From Pseudomonadota bacterium (lineage in GTDB: Bacteria; Pseudomonadota; Gammaproteobacteria; Pseudomonadales; Moraxellaceae): a stretch of DNA of 34,740 bases. Both the position numbers and the translations under genes were made by a program. The stretch covers positions 1-34,740 of the forward strand of contig JAJXWR010000022.1 in assembly GCA_021781515.1 (NCBI GenBank). Direction: 5' to 3'. Below are positions 9,560-18,990 of this stretch, in pieces. Within the stretch, counting starts at the first letter, position 1. Each line of letters begins with the position of its first letter. The notes below the pieces were generated by a model. The model saw nothing but the letters and a program-made list of their open reading frames with translations, searched no databases and had not been told where the DNA came from.

Positions 9560-10257
9560 GCACCGGTGTTGATCCCGCCGAAGAAACCCGGAGGCCGGGT
9601 CAGCCTTTGATGGCCTGGTTTGGTGGGTGTCCGCAGTTGATCATGCTGGATTTGGACGGTACGTTAATCGATTCGGTGGCTGATATCGCTCTGGCCGTTA
9701 ACCGGATGCGGCGTCATTTTGGCTTGCCGGAAATTGCGCTGACGCAAATCCGGCAATGGGTGGGGCGGGGGGCGGAAGTGTTGCTGGACAAAGTTATGGC
9801 GGATGCACCTTCTGCATTTCGGGGAGAAGCCTCCGTGTGTTTTGCCGAAGCCTACCGGGAAGCCGTGCATGTGCATACCACGTTGTACCCGGGGGTCGAG
9901 GATTTTTTGCAGCAATGGCAAGCGATTTGTCCGTTGGTTTGCATCACCAACAAGGCCATGCAGTTTACCCGACCGCTCCTGGAGTCGTTGGCAATGACCC
10001 GTTTTTTTTCCCTGATTCTGGCCGGAGATTCGTTTGTTGAAAAAAAACCGCACCCACGGGCGTTGTTGCACGCCCTGCAGTATTTTTCCGTAGAAGCCCG
10101 CCAGGCGTTGATGATTGGTGATTCACGCAACGATATTCTGGCTGCGCAGGCAGCGGGCGTGCGTTGTATTGCCTTGAACTGGGGGTATAACCATGGCGAA
10201 CCGCTTGAGGAAAGTTCGCCGGACTGGATTGTCAACGAGATAAGGGAACTGTTATAG
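9556..10257 (+). CDS. gph: Phosphoglycolate phosphatase (HAD family)
   Basis: A 233-residue HAD phosphatase that removes phosphate from 2-phosphoglycolate, formed by RuBisCO oxygenation or DNA repair. HAD motif [10 protein letters not shown] (32-40), motif II in ITNKA, the KPHP lysine and motif IV GDSRNDI are in order. The first 20-25 residues are a polar extension before the fold. The ATG at 9556 overlaps the rpe stop by 4 bp and fits better than the in-frame ATG at 9532. Position between rpe and trpE supports Gph over other HAD phosphatases. Confidence 0.92.
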   Translation: MSTGVDPAEETRRPGQPLMAWFGGCPQLIMLDLDGTLIDSVADIALAVNRMRRHFGLPEIALTQIRQWVGRGAEVLLDKVMADAPSAFRGEASVCFAEAYREAVHVHTTLYPGVEDFLQQWQAICPLVCITNKAMQFTRPLLESLAMTRFFSLILAGDSFVEKKPHPRALLHALQYFSVEARQALMIGDSRNDILAAQAAGVRCIALNWGYNHGEPLEESSPDWIVNEIRELL

Positions 10258-10381
10258 TGGCGCAGTAAAGGCGGTCTCTGGCGTGCAGATGCCGGGGGTT
10301 TCAGCCATTTTCAGCGGCATTCATCAAAAATCACCATGGGCTTAACTCATGCAACTGTTTTTTCTGTCAGAACGATGGTGT

Positions 10382-10402
10382 TCGGGTCTATTCTGAACCC
10401 GA
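10382..10402 (+). repeat. Inverted repeat upstream of trpE
   Basis: A 6-bp perfect inverted repeat, TCGGGT (10382-10387) and ACCCGA (10397-10402), separated by 9 nt, lies about 40 bp before the trpE start. There is no T-run after it, so it does not look like a terminator; an operator or a weak RNA hairpin is possible. Role not established. Confidence 0.35.
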
Positions 10403-10442
10403 TTGCTTTACACTTCGTTTAATACATGGAGAACATGACTGT

Positions 10443-11936
10443 ATGAATTCTGAGCAGTTTACTGCCCTGGCGAATCAGGGATACAATCTTCTGCCTTTGA
10501 TGCGGGAAGTGCTGGTTGATACAGATACGGCACTGTCGTTATTTCAGAAACTGGCTAATCGGCCCTACACCTATCTGCTGGAATCGGTACAGGGGGGTGA
10601 AAACTGGGGCAGGTACAGTATTGTCGGTCTGCCGGCCTCCATGGTATTGAAAATATTTGGTCACTGGGTGCGCCTGGAGCAAGCCGGCAGTGTGGTGGAA
10701 CAACACCGGGTGGATGACCCTCTGGCCTTTGTCCAGGAATTTATGGGGCGCTATAAGGTGCCGGATTTGCCGGATCGCCCACGATTTTGTGGAGGCCTGG
10801 TGGGGTATTTTGGTTATGACTGTGTGCGTTATGTGGAAAAAAAACTGGCACACGCCCCACATGCCGATCCACTGGGAACCCCAGACATCTTTTTGATGCT
10901 GTCAGATGAATTGGCTGTTCTGGACAATCTGAGTGGAACACTGTATCTGGTAACGCATATCAATCCGTCGATTCCTGATGCCTGGGCAAAAGGCCAGCAG
11001 CGTCTGGATGCTTTGCTGAACCTGATTGATGTGCCGTACACCACAGAGATTCGCTTGGCCAAGCCGATGGTGGCGGAAACGCAGAATCCGACCGGCATGA
11101 CGACGGCAGAGGATTTTCGTAACTCGGTAGAAACTATCCGGCAGTATATCTTTGCCGGCGATGTGATGCAGGTGGTGTTATCGCAACGTATGGTCGCCCC
11201 GTTGCATTGTTCCGCTTTTGCGGTCTATCGAGCACTGCGGCATCTGAATCCCTCTCCCTATCTTTATTTCATGCATTGTGGCGCTTTTGAGATCGTTGGC
11301 TCTTCACCAGAAATTCTCGTCAGAGTGGCAGACGGGCAGGTGACCGTGCGGCCACTGGCGGGCACGCGTCCCAGGGGGCACACCCGGGAAGAAGATCTAC
11401 GGCTGGAACAGGAACTGCTGGCCGACCCCAAAGAAATTGCCGAACATCTAATGTTGATTGATCTGGGGCGCAACGATGTGGGGCGAATCAGCGCTACCGG
11501 AACAGTACGAGTGACGGAGACGATGGCTGTTGAACGTTATTCGCATGTCATGCACATTGTCTCGAATGTGGAAGCTCAGTTGCAGGACGGGATGCAATTG
11601 ATGGATGTACTCCGGGCGACGTTGCCGGCCGGTACGCTATCGGGGGCACCCAAAGTGCGGGCCATGGAAATTATTGATGAACTGGAGCCGGTGAAACGCG
11701 GGGTGTATGGCGGTGCTTTAGGTTATCTCGGGTTTCAGGGGGGGATGGACCTGGCCATTGCAATTCGTACGGCTGTTGTTAAAGATCAGCAGATTCATGT
11801 ACAGGCCGGTGCCGGAATAGTTGCAGATTCGGTGGCTGAACTGGAATGGCAGGAAACCCAGAACAAGGCCAGAGCCCTGTTCAAGGCCGTGGATCTGGCG
11901 ATGGCCAGTGTATCTCCTCACCGGGAGAAACACTGA
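10443..11936 (+). CDS. trpE: Anthranilate synthase component I (TrpE)
   Basis: A 497-residue chorismate-utilising subunit that makes anthranilate using ammonia released by TrpG, the first step of tryptophan synthesis. The LLES element (45-48) followed by GRYS is the tryptophan feedback site. The catalytic half carries [16 protein letters not shown] and [14 protein letters not shown]. Length and motif set match TrpE rather than PabB. A GGAGA ribosome binding site precedes the ATG. It begins 185 bp after gph and its stop is 1 bp before the trpG start, so it is co-expressed with the glutaminase. Confidence 0.96.
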   Translation: MNSEQFTALANQGYNLLPLMREVLVDTDTALSLFQKLANRPYTYLLESVQGGENWGRYSIVGLPASMVLKIFGHWVRLEQAGSVVEQHRVDDPLAFVQEFMGRYKVPDLPDRPRFCGGLVGYFGYDCVRYVEKKLAHAPHADPLGTPDIFLMLSDELAVLDNLSGTLYLVTHINPSIPDAWAKGQQRLDALLNLIDVPYTTEIRLAKPMVAETQNPTGMTTAEDFRNSVETIRQYIFAGDVMQVVLSQRMVAPLHCSAFAVYRALRHLNPSPYLYFMHCGAFEIVGSSPEILVRVADGQVTVRPLAGTRPRGHTREEDLRLEQELLADPKEIAEHLMLIDLGRNDVGRISATGTVRVTETMAVERYSHVMHIVSNVEAQLQDGMQLMDVLRATLPAGTLSGAPKVRAMEIIDELEPVKRGVYGGALGYLGFQGGMDLAIAIRTAVVKDQQIHVQAGAGIVADSVAELEWQETQNKARALFKAVDLAMASVSPHREKH

Positions 11937-11937
11937 G

Positions 11938-12525
11938 ATGCTGATCATGATCGATAATTATGATTCATTTACCTACAATCTGGTGCAGTATTTGGGGGAA
12001 CTGGGTGCTGATGTCCGGGTATTTCGTAATGATGCCATTGATATTGCCACCATGGAGTCTCTGGCACCCCGGCATATTGTGATTTCTCCGGGGCCCTGTT
12101 CGCCCAATGAAGCTGGTATTTCCTTGCAGGTCATTCAGCATTTTGCCGGTCGGGTTCCTCTGTTGGGGGTTTGTCTGGGGCATCAGGCCATTGGCCAGGC
12201 GTTTGGAGGGCAGGTGGTACGTGCCCGCCAGGTGATGCATGGAAAAACATCAGCCATCGTGCACCGGGGCCAGGGCCTGTTTCAGGGTCTGAAAAATCCA
12301 TTGACCGCTACTCGATACCATTCGTTGATTGTTGCTGCTGATTCGTTACCGGATGTTCTGGAAATTACTGCCTGGACGCAACAGGCGGACGGATCCATGG
12401 ATGAAATCATGGCGTTACAACATAAACAACTGGCTGTCACGGGGGTGCAGTTTCATCCGGAGTCGATTCTCAGTGAACAGGGGCATCAATTATTGGCCAA
12501 TTTTCTGGCCGGAGTGAAAAACTGA
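11938..12525 (+). CDS. trpG: Anthranilate synthase component II (TrpG/PabA)
   Basis: A 195-residue class I glutamine amidotransferase supplying ammonia to TrpE and possibly also to PabB. The nucleophile is C79 in GVCLGHQ and the His-Glu pair is H174/E176 in VQFHPES. The N-terminal [11 protein letters not shown] is characteristic. The reading frame is open upstream to 11821 inside trpE, but the ATG at 11938 gives the family N-terminus. It ends in a TGATG junction with trpD. Confidence 0.96.
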   Translation: MLIMIDNYDSFTYNLVQYLGELGADVRVFRNDAIDIATMESLAPRHIVISPGPCSPNEAGISLQVIQHFAGRVPLLGVCLGHQAIGQAFGGQVVRARQVMHGKTSAIVHRGQGLFQGLKNPLTATRYHSLIVAADSLPDVLEITAWTQQADGSMDEIMALQHKQLAVTGVQFHPESILSEQGHQLLANFLAGVKN

Positions 12526-13556
12526 TGATCAGTTTCAGTCAGGCCATGCAACGTATTGTTGAACGACAGTCGTTGACTGAAGAGGAAATGGTGACGCTGA
12601 TGCGCCTGATGATGAGTGGCGGAGCGACACCGGCGCAGATCGGTGGGTTATTGACGGGTCTGGCGGTCAAAGGCGAAAGCACCGATGAACTGGTCGGTGC
12701 CGTGCGGGTTATGCGGGAAATGGCAGTAGCGGTCGATGTCTCTACGCAATCGCTGGTCGATACCTGTGGCACCGGCGGCGACGGCTCCCGCACCTTTAAT
12801 ATTTCAACGGCGGCGGCACTGGTGGTTGCGGCGGCGGGAGGCCGGGTCGCCAAACATGGCAATCGGGCGGTGTCCAGTCGCTCAGGGAGTGCGGATGTGC
12901 TGGAAGCCGCTGGTGTCTGTCTGGATCTGCAACCTGAACAGCTCGCCCGCTGTATTGATACCTTGGGTGTTGCTTTTCTGTTTGCACCGATGCACCACAA
13001 AGCCACTCACTATGTGGCGAGTATCCGCAGGGAACTGGGGGTGCGTACGCTGTTTAACTTGCTGGGGCCGATGACGAATCCAGCCCGTGCACCTTTTCAG
13101 GTGCTGGGTGTTTATGCGATGCGGTGGCTGCGACCGGTGGCGGAAGTGCTGCAGCGTCTGGGATCGCAACGGGTGATGGTGCTGCATTCTGAGGATGGCA
13201 TGGATGAGGTCAGCCTCAGTGCACCGACCGGTATTGTAGAACTGAAGGCCGGTGTTTTAAAGGAATACAGCGTCACCCCGGAAACATTTGGTATGGTTCG
13301 TGCGGATCGACAGTGTCTTGAAGTGCAATCTGTCAGTGAATCCCTGGAAAAAATGCGTCTGGGACTGAGTGATCGGGGGGGGGCACTGAGTGATATCGTG
13401 GCGCTGAATGCCGGTGCTTCACTGTATATCAGTGGTTGTTGTGGCAGTTGGCAGCAGGGGGTGCAGTTGGCCCAGGACGTGCAGGCAGGGGGGCAGGCGC
13501 TGGAGAAACTCCGGGCGTTGGTGGATTTTACGCAGGCCTGTGTGAGGACTGACTGA
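12525..13556 (+). CDS. trpD: Anthranilate phosphoribosyltransferase (TrpD)
   Basis: A 343-residue enzyme joining anthranilate to PRPP. The PRPP loop DTCGTGGDG (79-87), KHGNR (110-114) and the SSRSGSADVLEA stretch are intact, and NLLGPMTNPA is present further on. Start and stop both share bases with neighbours (TGATG at each end), so trpG-trpD-trpC are translated as a coupled unit. The window has no trpF, trpB or trpA, so the later steps are encoded elsewhere. Confidence 0.97.
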   Translation: MISFSQAMQRIVERQSLTEEEMVTLMRLMMSGGATPAQIGGLLTGLAVKGESTDELVGAVRVMREMAVAVDVSTQSLVDTCGTGGDGSRTFNISTAAALVVAAAGGRVAKHGNRAVSSRSGSADVLEAAGVCLDLQPEQLARCIDTLGVAFLFAPMHHKATHYVASIRRELGVRTLFNLLGPMTNPARAPFQVLGVYAMRWLRPVAEVLQRLGSQRVMVLHSEDGMDEVSLSAPTGIVELKAGVLKEYSVTPETFGMVRADRQCLEVQSVSESLEKMRLGLSDRGGALSDIVALNAGASLYISGCCGSWQQGVQLAQDVQAGGQALEKLRALVDFTQACVRTD

Positions 13557-14374
13557 TGAGTACAGCGACTCCGAAAATCGCTACTCTATTGCAGCAAATC
13601 CTCCAGGATAAAACGCAACAGGTAGGACAGCGTCGGCAGCGCCGACCGCTTGATGTATTAGAGGCACAACTGAAAAATGCACCGGCAGTGCGCGGATTTG
13701 CCGATGCAATCGAGAGGGGAATACGGCAGCGACAGACTTCAGTGATTGCGGAAATTAAAAAGGCATCGCCGTCCAAGGGGTTGATTTGCAGTGATTTTAG
13801 TCCGGAGCGCATTGCCAGAGCCTATGCAGCCTCAGGGGCTTGCTGCTTATCGGTGTTAACGGAGGAGCACTATTTTCAGGGCAGTGATGCCTATTTGCTG
13901 GAGGCCAGAGCCGCTTGTACCTTGCCGGTGCTCCGTAAGGATTTCGTAGTGGATTCCTATCAGATTCTTGAGTCGAGAGTCCTGGGTGCCGATGCCATCT
14001 TGCTGATAGCAGCGGCTTTGTCCACCGCCCAGCTCGGAGAATTTCATGCCTATGCCCGTTCGCTCGGACTGGATGTGCTGGTGGAGGTGCATGATGAGCC
14101 GGAACTGCTCAACGCACTGAGCATTCAGCCGCAACTCTTGGGCATTAATAATCGCAACCTGCATGATTTTAGTGTTAGCCTGAACGTTAGTCTGGAGTTA
14201 AGCACACAGGTTCCCGAGTCGGTGTTGCTGATTTCAGAAAGCGGAATTCGTGATGCCGCTGACATCAGCCGCCTGCAGCAGGCGGGCATTTATGGGTTTC
14301 TGGTGGGTGAATCCCTGATGCGCACCACCGATCCCGGCACAGCATTGAAGGCATTGATTCAGCGGGTACCATAA
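13556..14374 (+). CDS. trpC: Indole-3-glycerol phosphate synthase (TrpC)
   Basis: A 272-residue TIM-barrel enzyme that closes the indole ring. The catalytic lysine motif [10 protein letters not shown] (66-75), LRKDF, the LGINNRNL strand and the phosphate-binding ISESGI are present. It is a stand-alone TrpC with no fused TrpF domain. It follows trpD in a TGATG overlap. Its last 16 bp overlap the end of the convergent crp gene, leaving no space for an intergenic terminator. Confidence 0.97.
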   Translation: MSTATPKIATLLQQILQDKTQQVGQRRQRRPLDVLEAQLKNAPAVRGFADAIERGIRQRQTSVIAEIKKASPSKGLICSDFSPERIARAYAASGACCLSVLTEEHYFQGSDAYLLEARAACTLPVLRKDFVVDSYQILESRVLGADAILLIAAALSTAQLGEFHAYARSLGLDVLVEVHDEPELLNALSIQPQLLGINNRNLHDFSVSLNVSLELSTQVPESVLLISESGIRDAADISRLQQAGIYGFLVGESLMRTTDPGTALKALIQRVP

Positions 14375-14994
14375 ACCACAATCGTTTTACCGTGTGCGGT
14401 GATCAGTCCCTGATCCTCCAGACTTTTGAGAACCCGGCCGGCCATTTCCCGGGAACATCCTACCATGCGTCCCAGATCCTGACGGGTAACTTTGATCTGC
14501 ATCCCGTCTGGATGGGTCATGGCATCGGGCTGTTTGCAGAGATCCAGCAAGGTTCGGGCGATGCGGCCCGTCACATCGAGGAACGCCAGGTCGCCAACCT
14601 TTCGGCTGGTGGCACGTAAGCGCCCCGCCATCTGTGCCGAAAGCGCAAACAGCAAACCGGCATTTTGCCGAGCCAGTTCACGAAAGCGGCTATAACTAAC
14701 CTCGGCTATTTCACAGCGGGTTTTCGTACGGATCCAGGCAGATCGCACCGGTTTTTCCTCAAACAACCCCATCTCTCCAAAAAAATCACCGGGGTTCAGG
14801 TAAGCCAGAATCAGATCATGGCCATGCTCATCCTCAATGACGACGGAGACGCTACCACTGATAATAAAAAAAAGCCGGTCAGAGGCTTCCCCGGCCTTGA
14901 GCAGGGTGCTTTGTGCCGGTAGCAGGCGGCGATTACACTGTTGCAGAAACATATCCATTTCTGGAATAAAATGATTCATCGGCAATCTTGACAT
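14359..14994 (-). CDS. crp: CRP/Vfr-type cAMP receptor protein
   Basis: A 211-residue global regulator closely similar to E. coli CRP. All cAMP contacts known in E. coli are in place with a +2 offset: G73, E74, R84, S85, R125, T129 and S130. The DNA-recognition helix keeps R182, E183 and R187 in CSREMAGR, so it should read a TGTGA-N6-TCACA type site. The C-terminus [11 protein letters not shown] is nearly invariant in the family. The ATG at 14994 gives the right length; the frame is open to 15078 but that extension is unlike CRP. Adenylate cyclase is not in this window. Confidence 0.96.
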   Translation of the reverse strand: MSRLPMNHFIPEMDMFLQQCNRRLLPAQSTLLKAGEASDRLFFIISGSVSVVIEDEHGHDLILAYLNPGDFFGEMGLFEEKPVRSAWIRTKTRCEIAEVSYSRFRELARQNAGLLFALSAQMAGRLRATSRKVGDLAFLDVTGRIARTLLDLCKQPDAMTHPDGMQIKVTRQDLGRMVGCSREMAGRVLKSLEDQGLITAHGKTIVVYGTR

Positions 14995-15330
14995 AATCAG
15001 CACCCATAAGGAGGAGCATAAGAAGAACCATAGGCAGGAATAGTGCCCAACACTGGCGCACAAGCGCACATAAAGCATGCCATCAAGGGTAGCGCACCTG
15101 TTTCTCTCAGTTCAAAAAAATTTGGGGCCAGCAGGTTCCAGAGTATCGCCGTGCCCCATGAACAAATCCCTTAGGCGTCCATAAAATGCTTGAAATTGCC
15201 ATTGAACCGAACGTGAACCTAGGCTTCAAACTGTCACCGGTTCGCTCTCAGTGCGTTAAGGTCAGATACACGTTTCACTTCTACGATGCGGCGGACTGGT
15301 AGTCGATAAAACAAGATTGGGACGCAAACA
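14995..15330. other. Gene-free stretch between crp and the accessory block
   Basis: About 335 bp without a supported gene. It must contain the crp promoter (minus strand). The minus-strand frame 15234-15425 has no recognisable features and is not called. No palindromic CRP site, tRNA or terminator was identified. A CTGTCAC at 15231 resembles a single PhoB half-site but lacks its partner at the 11-bp spacing. Confidence 0.4.
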
Positions 15331-15507
15331 ATGGACTTATGGCCGCAGGTGTTTATTGGAGTTGTGCTGATCGTTTCAGGTGGATGTGGTCGCCATTCCC
15401 CTGCGACAGTCGATCTGAATCCCATTGAAAATTCATTTTTATCAGGACCGTGCTCAAACTGCTGGAACCTGTGTATACCTTGCGCCCATTCAGATCAATT
15501 TAATTGA
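15331..15507 (+). CDS. Possible 58-residue Cys-rich small lipoprotein
   Basis: A short frame that fills the space before the porin. The ATG at 15331 is preceded by GGGA at 8 bp spacing. Residues 7-18 form a hydrophobic run ending VSGC, which satisfies the lipobox consensus, so cleavage before C18 and lipidation are possible. The mature part ends with four cysteines spaced C-x2-C-x3-C-x2-C, a pattern seen in small metal-binding or disulfide-rich peptides. Against it: the N-terminus has no Lys or Arg, the frame is short, and no family is recognised. It could be chance or a gene remnant. Confidence 0.35.
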   Translation: MDLWPQVFIGVVLIVSGGCGRHSPATVDLNPIENSFLSGPCSNCWNLCIPCAHSDQFN

Positions 15508-15583
15508 CTTTGTCATTCATCGGAAAAAAATAACCATTACTTATTATTGAACTATACCTGTGTTTGTAGATGCATGGAGCTGA

Positions 15584-16741
15584 ATGATGAATAAGTCAGG
15601 ATGTCGTTATTGGGTATTGTTGCTGGCGTTTGCCGCTACCTCCAGTGAGGCGGTGACGTATACAACCACCGGATTTGCCTCATTGGTGGCAGGAAAAGTT
15701 ACTTCAGGAACGCCGGGCACGGCCGGAAGTGTGGATCCCGGGATTGATGGGGGCACCTGTCCCTGTGCCGTTGGCAACTGGGCGGATGTGGGGATTTACA
15801 ACCGTAGTCTGAACCTTAAACCAGAGTCACGGGCGGGAATTCAGGAAAATATTAATTTTGACAGTGGGCTATCCTTTGTTGGTGAGCTGACGGCAAGGGC
15901 AGTGCCAAATACCTACGGGGATGTGGTGCCGGACTGGCTCTATGCCGGATATGCCATTACACCCAGTTGGACGGTGCAGATGGGACGCAAACGCTTACCG
16001 CTGTTTATGTACTCCGATTATATTGATATCGGGTATGACTACCCTTGGATGCGGCCTCCCGGGGATCTGTACAGTTGGCAGATCGACCATTATAACGGAG
16101 CCAATCTGTTATATAACAACACCATTGCGGATATTGCGTTCACCTGGAACACGTGGGTGGGTGGCGAGCATGACCGTAACAATGAAGAACTGAAAAGACT
16201 GTATTATGATGCACCGGCCAATAATTATGGTTCAGGAATAACCATTGATGAAAACTGGTACAACATGCTGGGAACTTACCTGGATTTCAGTAAGGACTGG
16301 TGGGATGTCCGGTTGATTTATATGCAAAATCAGGTGTCACGCACGCAGGCGGGCAATCCGGCGTATGTTCTTGATTCCAGTAATCATCAGAAATTCAAGG
16401 GGATTTCCGTTAATTTTGATCCGGGAAATCTGGTGGTGCGTACGGAATTTAATGAATTTTTACGCCCGACCAATCAGGATTATTACCATACCAGTCTGAT
16501 GAGCATGGGCTATCGTATTGGCAATTGGTTGCCTTTGTTGACGTATTCTGAATTCCATGAAGATTTCCTGACGAACCCGGGTTCGGCGGAGAGTCATTTT
16601 ACCAGGACGGCGACGATTCGTTGGGATTTTCGTCGGGGGATGGATATGAAAATACAATACGATCAGTTGGTGGATCATTCCCATTGGCCGTTTATCGGCA
16701 GTACCAAATTGATCACAGTGGGATTGGATGCCGTATTTTAG
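15584..16741 (+). CDS. Outer-membrane porin-like beta-barrel protein
   Basis: A 385-residue protein with a signal peptide ending around SSEA (about residue 21) and many alternating aromatic/polar strands, ending in a terminal Phe (DAVF) as outer-membrane barrels do. A CPC pair lies near residues 58-60 in a Gly-rich loop. The protein looks like a generic porin; the substrate cannot be read from it. Two ATGs occur in tandem (15584, 15587) with GGAG just upstream. The PstS-like gene starts 11 bp after the stop and SulP follows, so it may deliver inorganic anions to them. Confidence 0.75.
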   Translation: MMNKSGCRYWVLLLAFAATSSEAVTYTTTGFASLVAGKVTSGTPGTAGSVDPGIDGGTCPCAVGNWADVGIYNRSLNLKPESRAGIQENINFDSGLSFVGELTARAVPNTYGDVVPDWLYAGYAITPSWTVQMGRKRLPLFMYSDYIDIGYDYPWMRPPGDLYSWQIDHYNGANLLYNNTIADIAFTWNTWVGGEHDRNNEELKRLYYDAPANNYGSGITIDENWYNMLGTYLDFSKDWWDVRLIYMQNQVSRTQAGNPAYVLDSSNHQKFKGISVNFDPGNLVVRTEFNEFLRPTNQDYYHTSLMSMGYRIGNWLPLLTYSEFHEDFLTNPGSAESHFTRTATIRWDFRRGMDMKIQYDQLVDHSHWPFIGSTKLITVGLDAVF

Positions 16742-16752
16742 AGGATAGGGAA

Positions 16753-17193
16753 ATGTTGAACCGGATTGAGCAAAGCCGTCGATTATTGATGCTGGGGCTG
16801 GTGGGCTGGGTGTTGAGTGTACAGGCCATGGCAGATGTAGTGGTAGTCGTGAACAAGAGTAATACCGATAATCTGTCCGCAGAACAGGTACAGAATCTGT
16901 TTCTGGGAAAAGCCAAGTATTTTCCCAATGGGAAACCGGCCTTGGCCATTCAACTGAAAGAAACCGCACCGGCCTATCAGAATTTTGCCAAGGAGTATCT
17001 GCATAAGGATGCCAATCAATTACGCGCCTACTGGAGTCGTCTGGTGTTTACCGGACGAGCGTCGCCACCGCGTGAGGTAAAAGATTCCGCAGAAGTCTTG
17101 CAACTGGTGTCTACCAATCCTAATCTGATAGGCTATGTAGATAACAGTGATGTACATGATTTTGAAACGGTGCGCTTGGTTAAAATACAGTAG
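16753..17193 (+). CDS. Small PstS-like periplasmic substrate-binding protein
   Basis: A 146-residue exported protein with a signal peptide cleaved after AMA (about residue 27). The mature part matches the short PBP-like group annotated as phosphate ABC transporter substrate-binding proteins: VVVVNKSN at the start, AEQVQNLFLGK, an AYWSRLVFTGR segment and NLIGYVD near the end. It is about half the length of true PstS and no pstCAB genes are nearby, so classic phosphate ABC transport is not implied. Start chosen at 16753 with GAGGATAGGG upstream; the longer frame from 16621 lies inside the porin. Ligand unknown. Confidence 0.8.
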   Translation: MLNRIEQSRRLLMLGLVGWVLSVQAMADVVVVVNKSNTDNLSAEQVQNLFLGKAKYFPNGKPALAIQLKETAPAYQNFAKEYLHKDANQLRAYWSRLVFTGRASPPREVKDSAEVLQLVSTNPNLIGYVDNSDVHDFETVRLVKIQ

Positions 17194-17220
17194 GGTGGTT
17201 TTTCTCTGGGAGCGGACGTC

Positions 17221-18906
17221 ATGCCGGCTTTAAAGGACATACGTTCCTCAATGCCTGACATGATCGCCGCCATGGCGATCGCCGGGCTGTTGTTACCAGA
17301 AGCCGTGGCCTATTCTCGGATAGGCCATCTGCCGCCTCAGGCGGGCGTGATTGCCCTGTTTGCCGGGTTGTTTCTCTACCCGGTGGCTGGTCTCAGTCGA
17401 TTTGCCATCGTGTCGGCGACCTCTTCATCGGCGGCAGTGATGGCGGCAGCGATTGCCGGCTTAAGTAGTGGTGACGACTCGTTACGCCTTACATTGAGTG
17501 CTGGTCTGGTGTTGGTAACTGGCGTTTTTTTTGTGCTGGCCAGTATCGCCAGGCTGGGAGAAATTACCGCTTATATTGCCAAACCGGTGTTGCGGGGTTT
17601 CACCTTCGGCCTGGCCTTGGTTATTATTTCCAGACAGGTGGCGGAGATGGTGCATCTTCAGCCTGTGCATCAGGATTTGCTGCGTTACTGTGCTTTTCTG
17701 TTACTGCATATTCAGCAGTGGAATTGGCCTGGTTTACTCCTGGGGATGGGGTCGTGGCTATTATTGGTGCTGCTGGCGCGTATTCCTTATTTCCCTGCCA
17801 GCTTACTAGTGATTGTTCTGGGTATTCTCCTTGGACACTATGTGTCATGGTCGGCTTGGCACATCGGTGTGGTCGGCAGTCTGAACATGGGGGCGGTGCA
17901 TCCGGGTATTCCGGAACTGAGCCAGTCACAGTGGCTACGCCTGATGGAACTGGGTTTTGCCATGGTCATGATTCTTTATGCGGAATCTTATGGATCAATT
18001 CGCAGCTTCGCCATGAAGTATGGCGATAAGTTTGCACCCAACCGTGATTTATTAGCGCTGGGACTGGCCAATATATGCTCCGGGTTTTTCCAGGGGATGC
18101 CGGTGGGTGCCGGTTACTCGGGGACGTCAGCGAATGAAACTGCTGGAGCTGTATCGCGCCGGGCCGGAGCAATGGCCGGCGTGGTGCTGGCGTTGATGGT
18201 CTGGGCATTTCGCCCGGCACTGGCACAGACACCGAATCCAGTGCTGGCCGCCATTGTCATTCATGTTCTCGGACATACGCTGAATCCAGGGGTATTCCGT
18301 CCTTATTTCCGGTTGCACCGCGATCGTTCAGTGATTGTGGCGGCCGTGGTGGCCGTGGTCACCCTTGGGGTACTGGATGGTTTACTGGCCGCCATGGCCT
18401 TCAGTCTGCTGGTCACCTTAAGACGATTTTCCGAACCCTCGTTGTTTCAGTTGGGGCGATTGGCACAAGGACATGATTTTGTGGCGGTGGATTCACATCC
18501 TCAGGCGCAACAGGTGCCTGGGTTATTGATCCTGCGTCCCGGGGAGCCACTTTTTTTTGCAAACGTTGAGAAGGTGTTGTTGGCTGCTCAGGAATGGGCG
18601 ATACGCAGCAAGGAACATATTCATACGCTGATTTTAAGTTTAGAGGAATCGCCGGATCTGGACAGTACCAGCATCGAAGCCTTGTATGAACTGTATGTTC
18701 TGTTGCAACGTCAGGGCTTGCAATTGGTGTTGAGCCGGGTCAAAGAGAGGGCATTGATGGGACTGCAACGGCTGTCACCGGCCTTGCCTGCAGCAAATCT
18801 CAGTATTTTCAGTGTCGATGAAACGGTACAGGAATTACTGAATGTTCAGGAAAGCCATGCTGAGACGCAGAAATTATTGCCGACCGATGGGAATTCGCCG
18901 GTTTGA
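17221..18906 (+). CDS. SulP/SLC26 family anion permease with STAS domain
   Basis: A 561-residue inner-membrane transporter. The first 415 residues are strongly hydrophobic with the SulP pattern: early LLPEAVAYSRIG, GLSRFAIVSATSSSAAVM, and GAGYSGTSANETAGA in the second half. The C-terminal 110 residues form a STAS domain including LDSTSIEALYEL. SulP proteins move sulfate, bicarbonate or other anions; the substrate cannot be decided here. GGAG lies 8 bp before the ATG. It is 27 bp after the PstS-like gene and likely in the same transcript as the porin. Confidence 0.9.
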   Translation: MPALKDIRSSMPDMIAAMAIAGLLLPEAVAYSRIGHLPPQAGVIALFAGLFLYPVAGLSRFAIVSATSSSAAVMAAAIAGLSSGDDSLRLTLSAGLVLVTGVFFVLASIARLGEITAYIAKPVLRGFTFGLALVIISRQVAEMVHLQPVHQDLLRYCAFLLLHIQQWNWPGLLLGMGSWLLLVLLARIPYFPASLLVIVLGILLGHYVSWSAWHIGVVGSLNMGAVHPGIPELSQSQWLRLMELGFAMVMILYAESYGSIRSFAMKYGDKFAPNRDLLALGLANICSGFFQGMPVGAGYSGTSANETAGAVSRRAGAMAGVVLALMVWAFRPALAQTPNPVLAAIVIHVLGHTLNPGVFRPYFRLHRDRSVIVAAVVAVVTLGVLDGLLAAMAFSLLVTLRRFSEPSLFQLGRLAQGHDFVAVDSHPQAQQVPGLLILRPGEPLFFANVEKVLLAAQEWAIRSKEHIHTLILSLEESPDLDSTSIEALYELYVLLQRQGLQLVLSRVKERALMGLQRLSPALPAANLSIFSVDETVQELLNVQESHAETQKLLPTDGNSPV

Positions 18907-18990
18907 TAGTTATAATTCAATTGCTGAGGTGAAAAACTTTTAATGTCCGTGCTTGAAATCCCCAGTCAAAATTCAAGGAGCAGATAGGCT

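Noticed and set aside
15234-15425. 63-codon minus-strand frame between crp and the porin
   Set aside because: No ribosome binding site or recognisable feature, and it overlaps the better-looking small plus-strand frame.
15225-15530. PhoB box upstream of the porin/PstS-like genes
   Set aside because: Only isolated half-sites (CTGTCAC at 15231, TTGTCAT near 15509) without a partner at 11-bp spacing.
16753-17193. Classic phosphate ABC transporter (Pst) reading of the small binding protein
   Set aside because: The protein is half the PstS length and no pstC, pstA, pstB or phoU genes are nearby.
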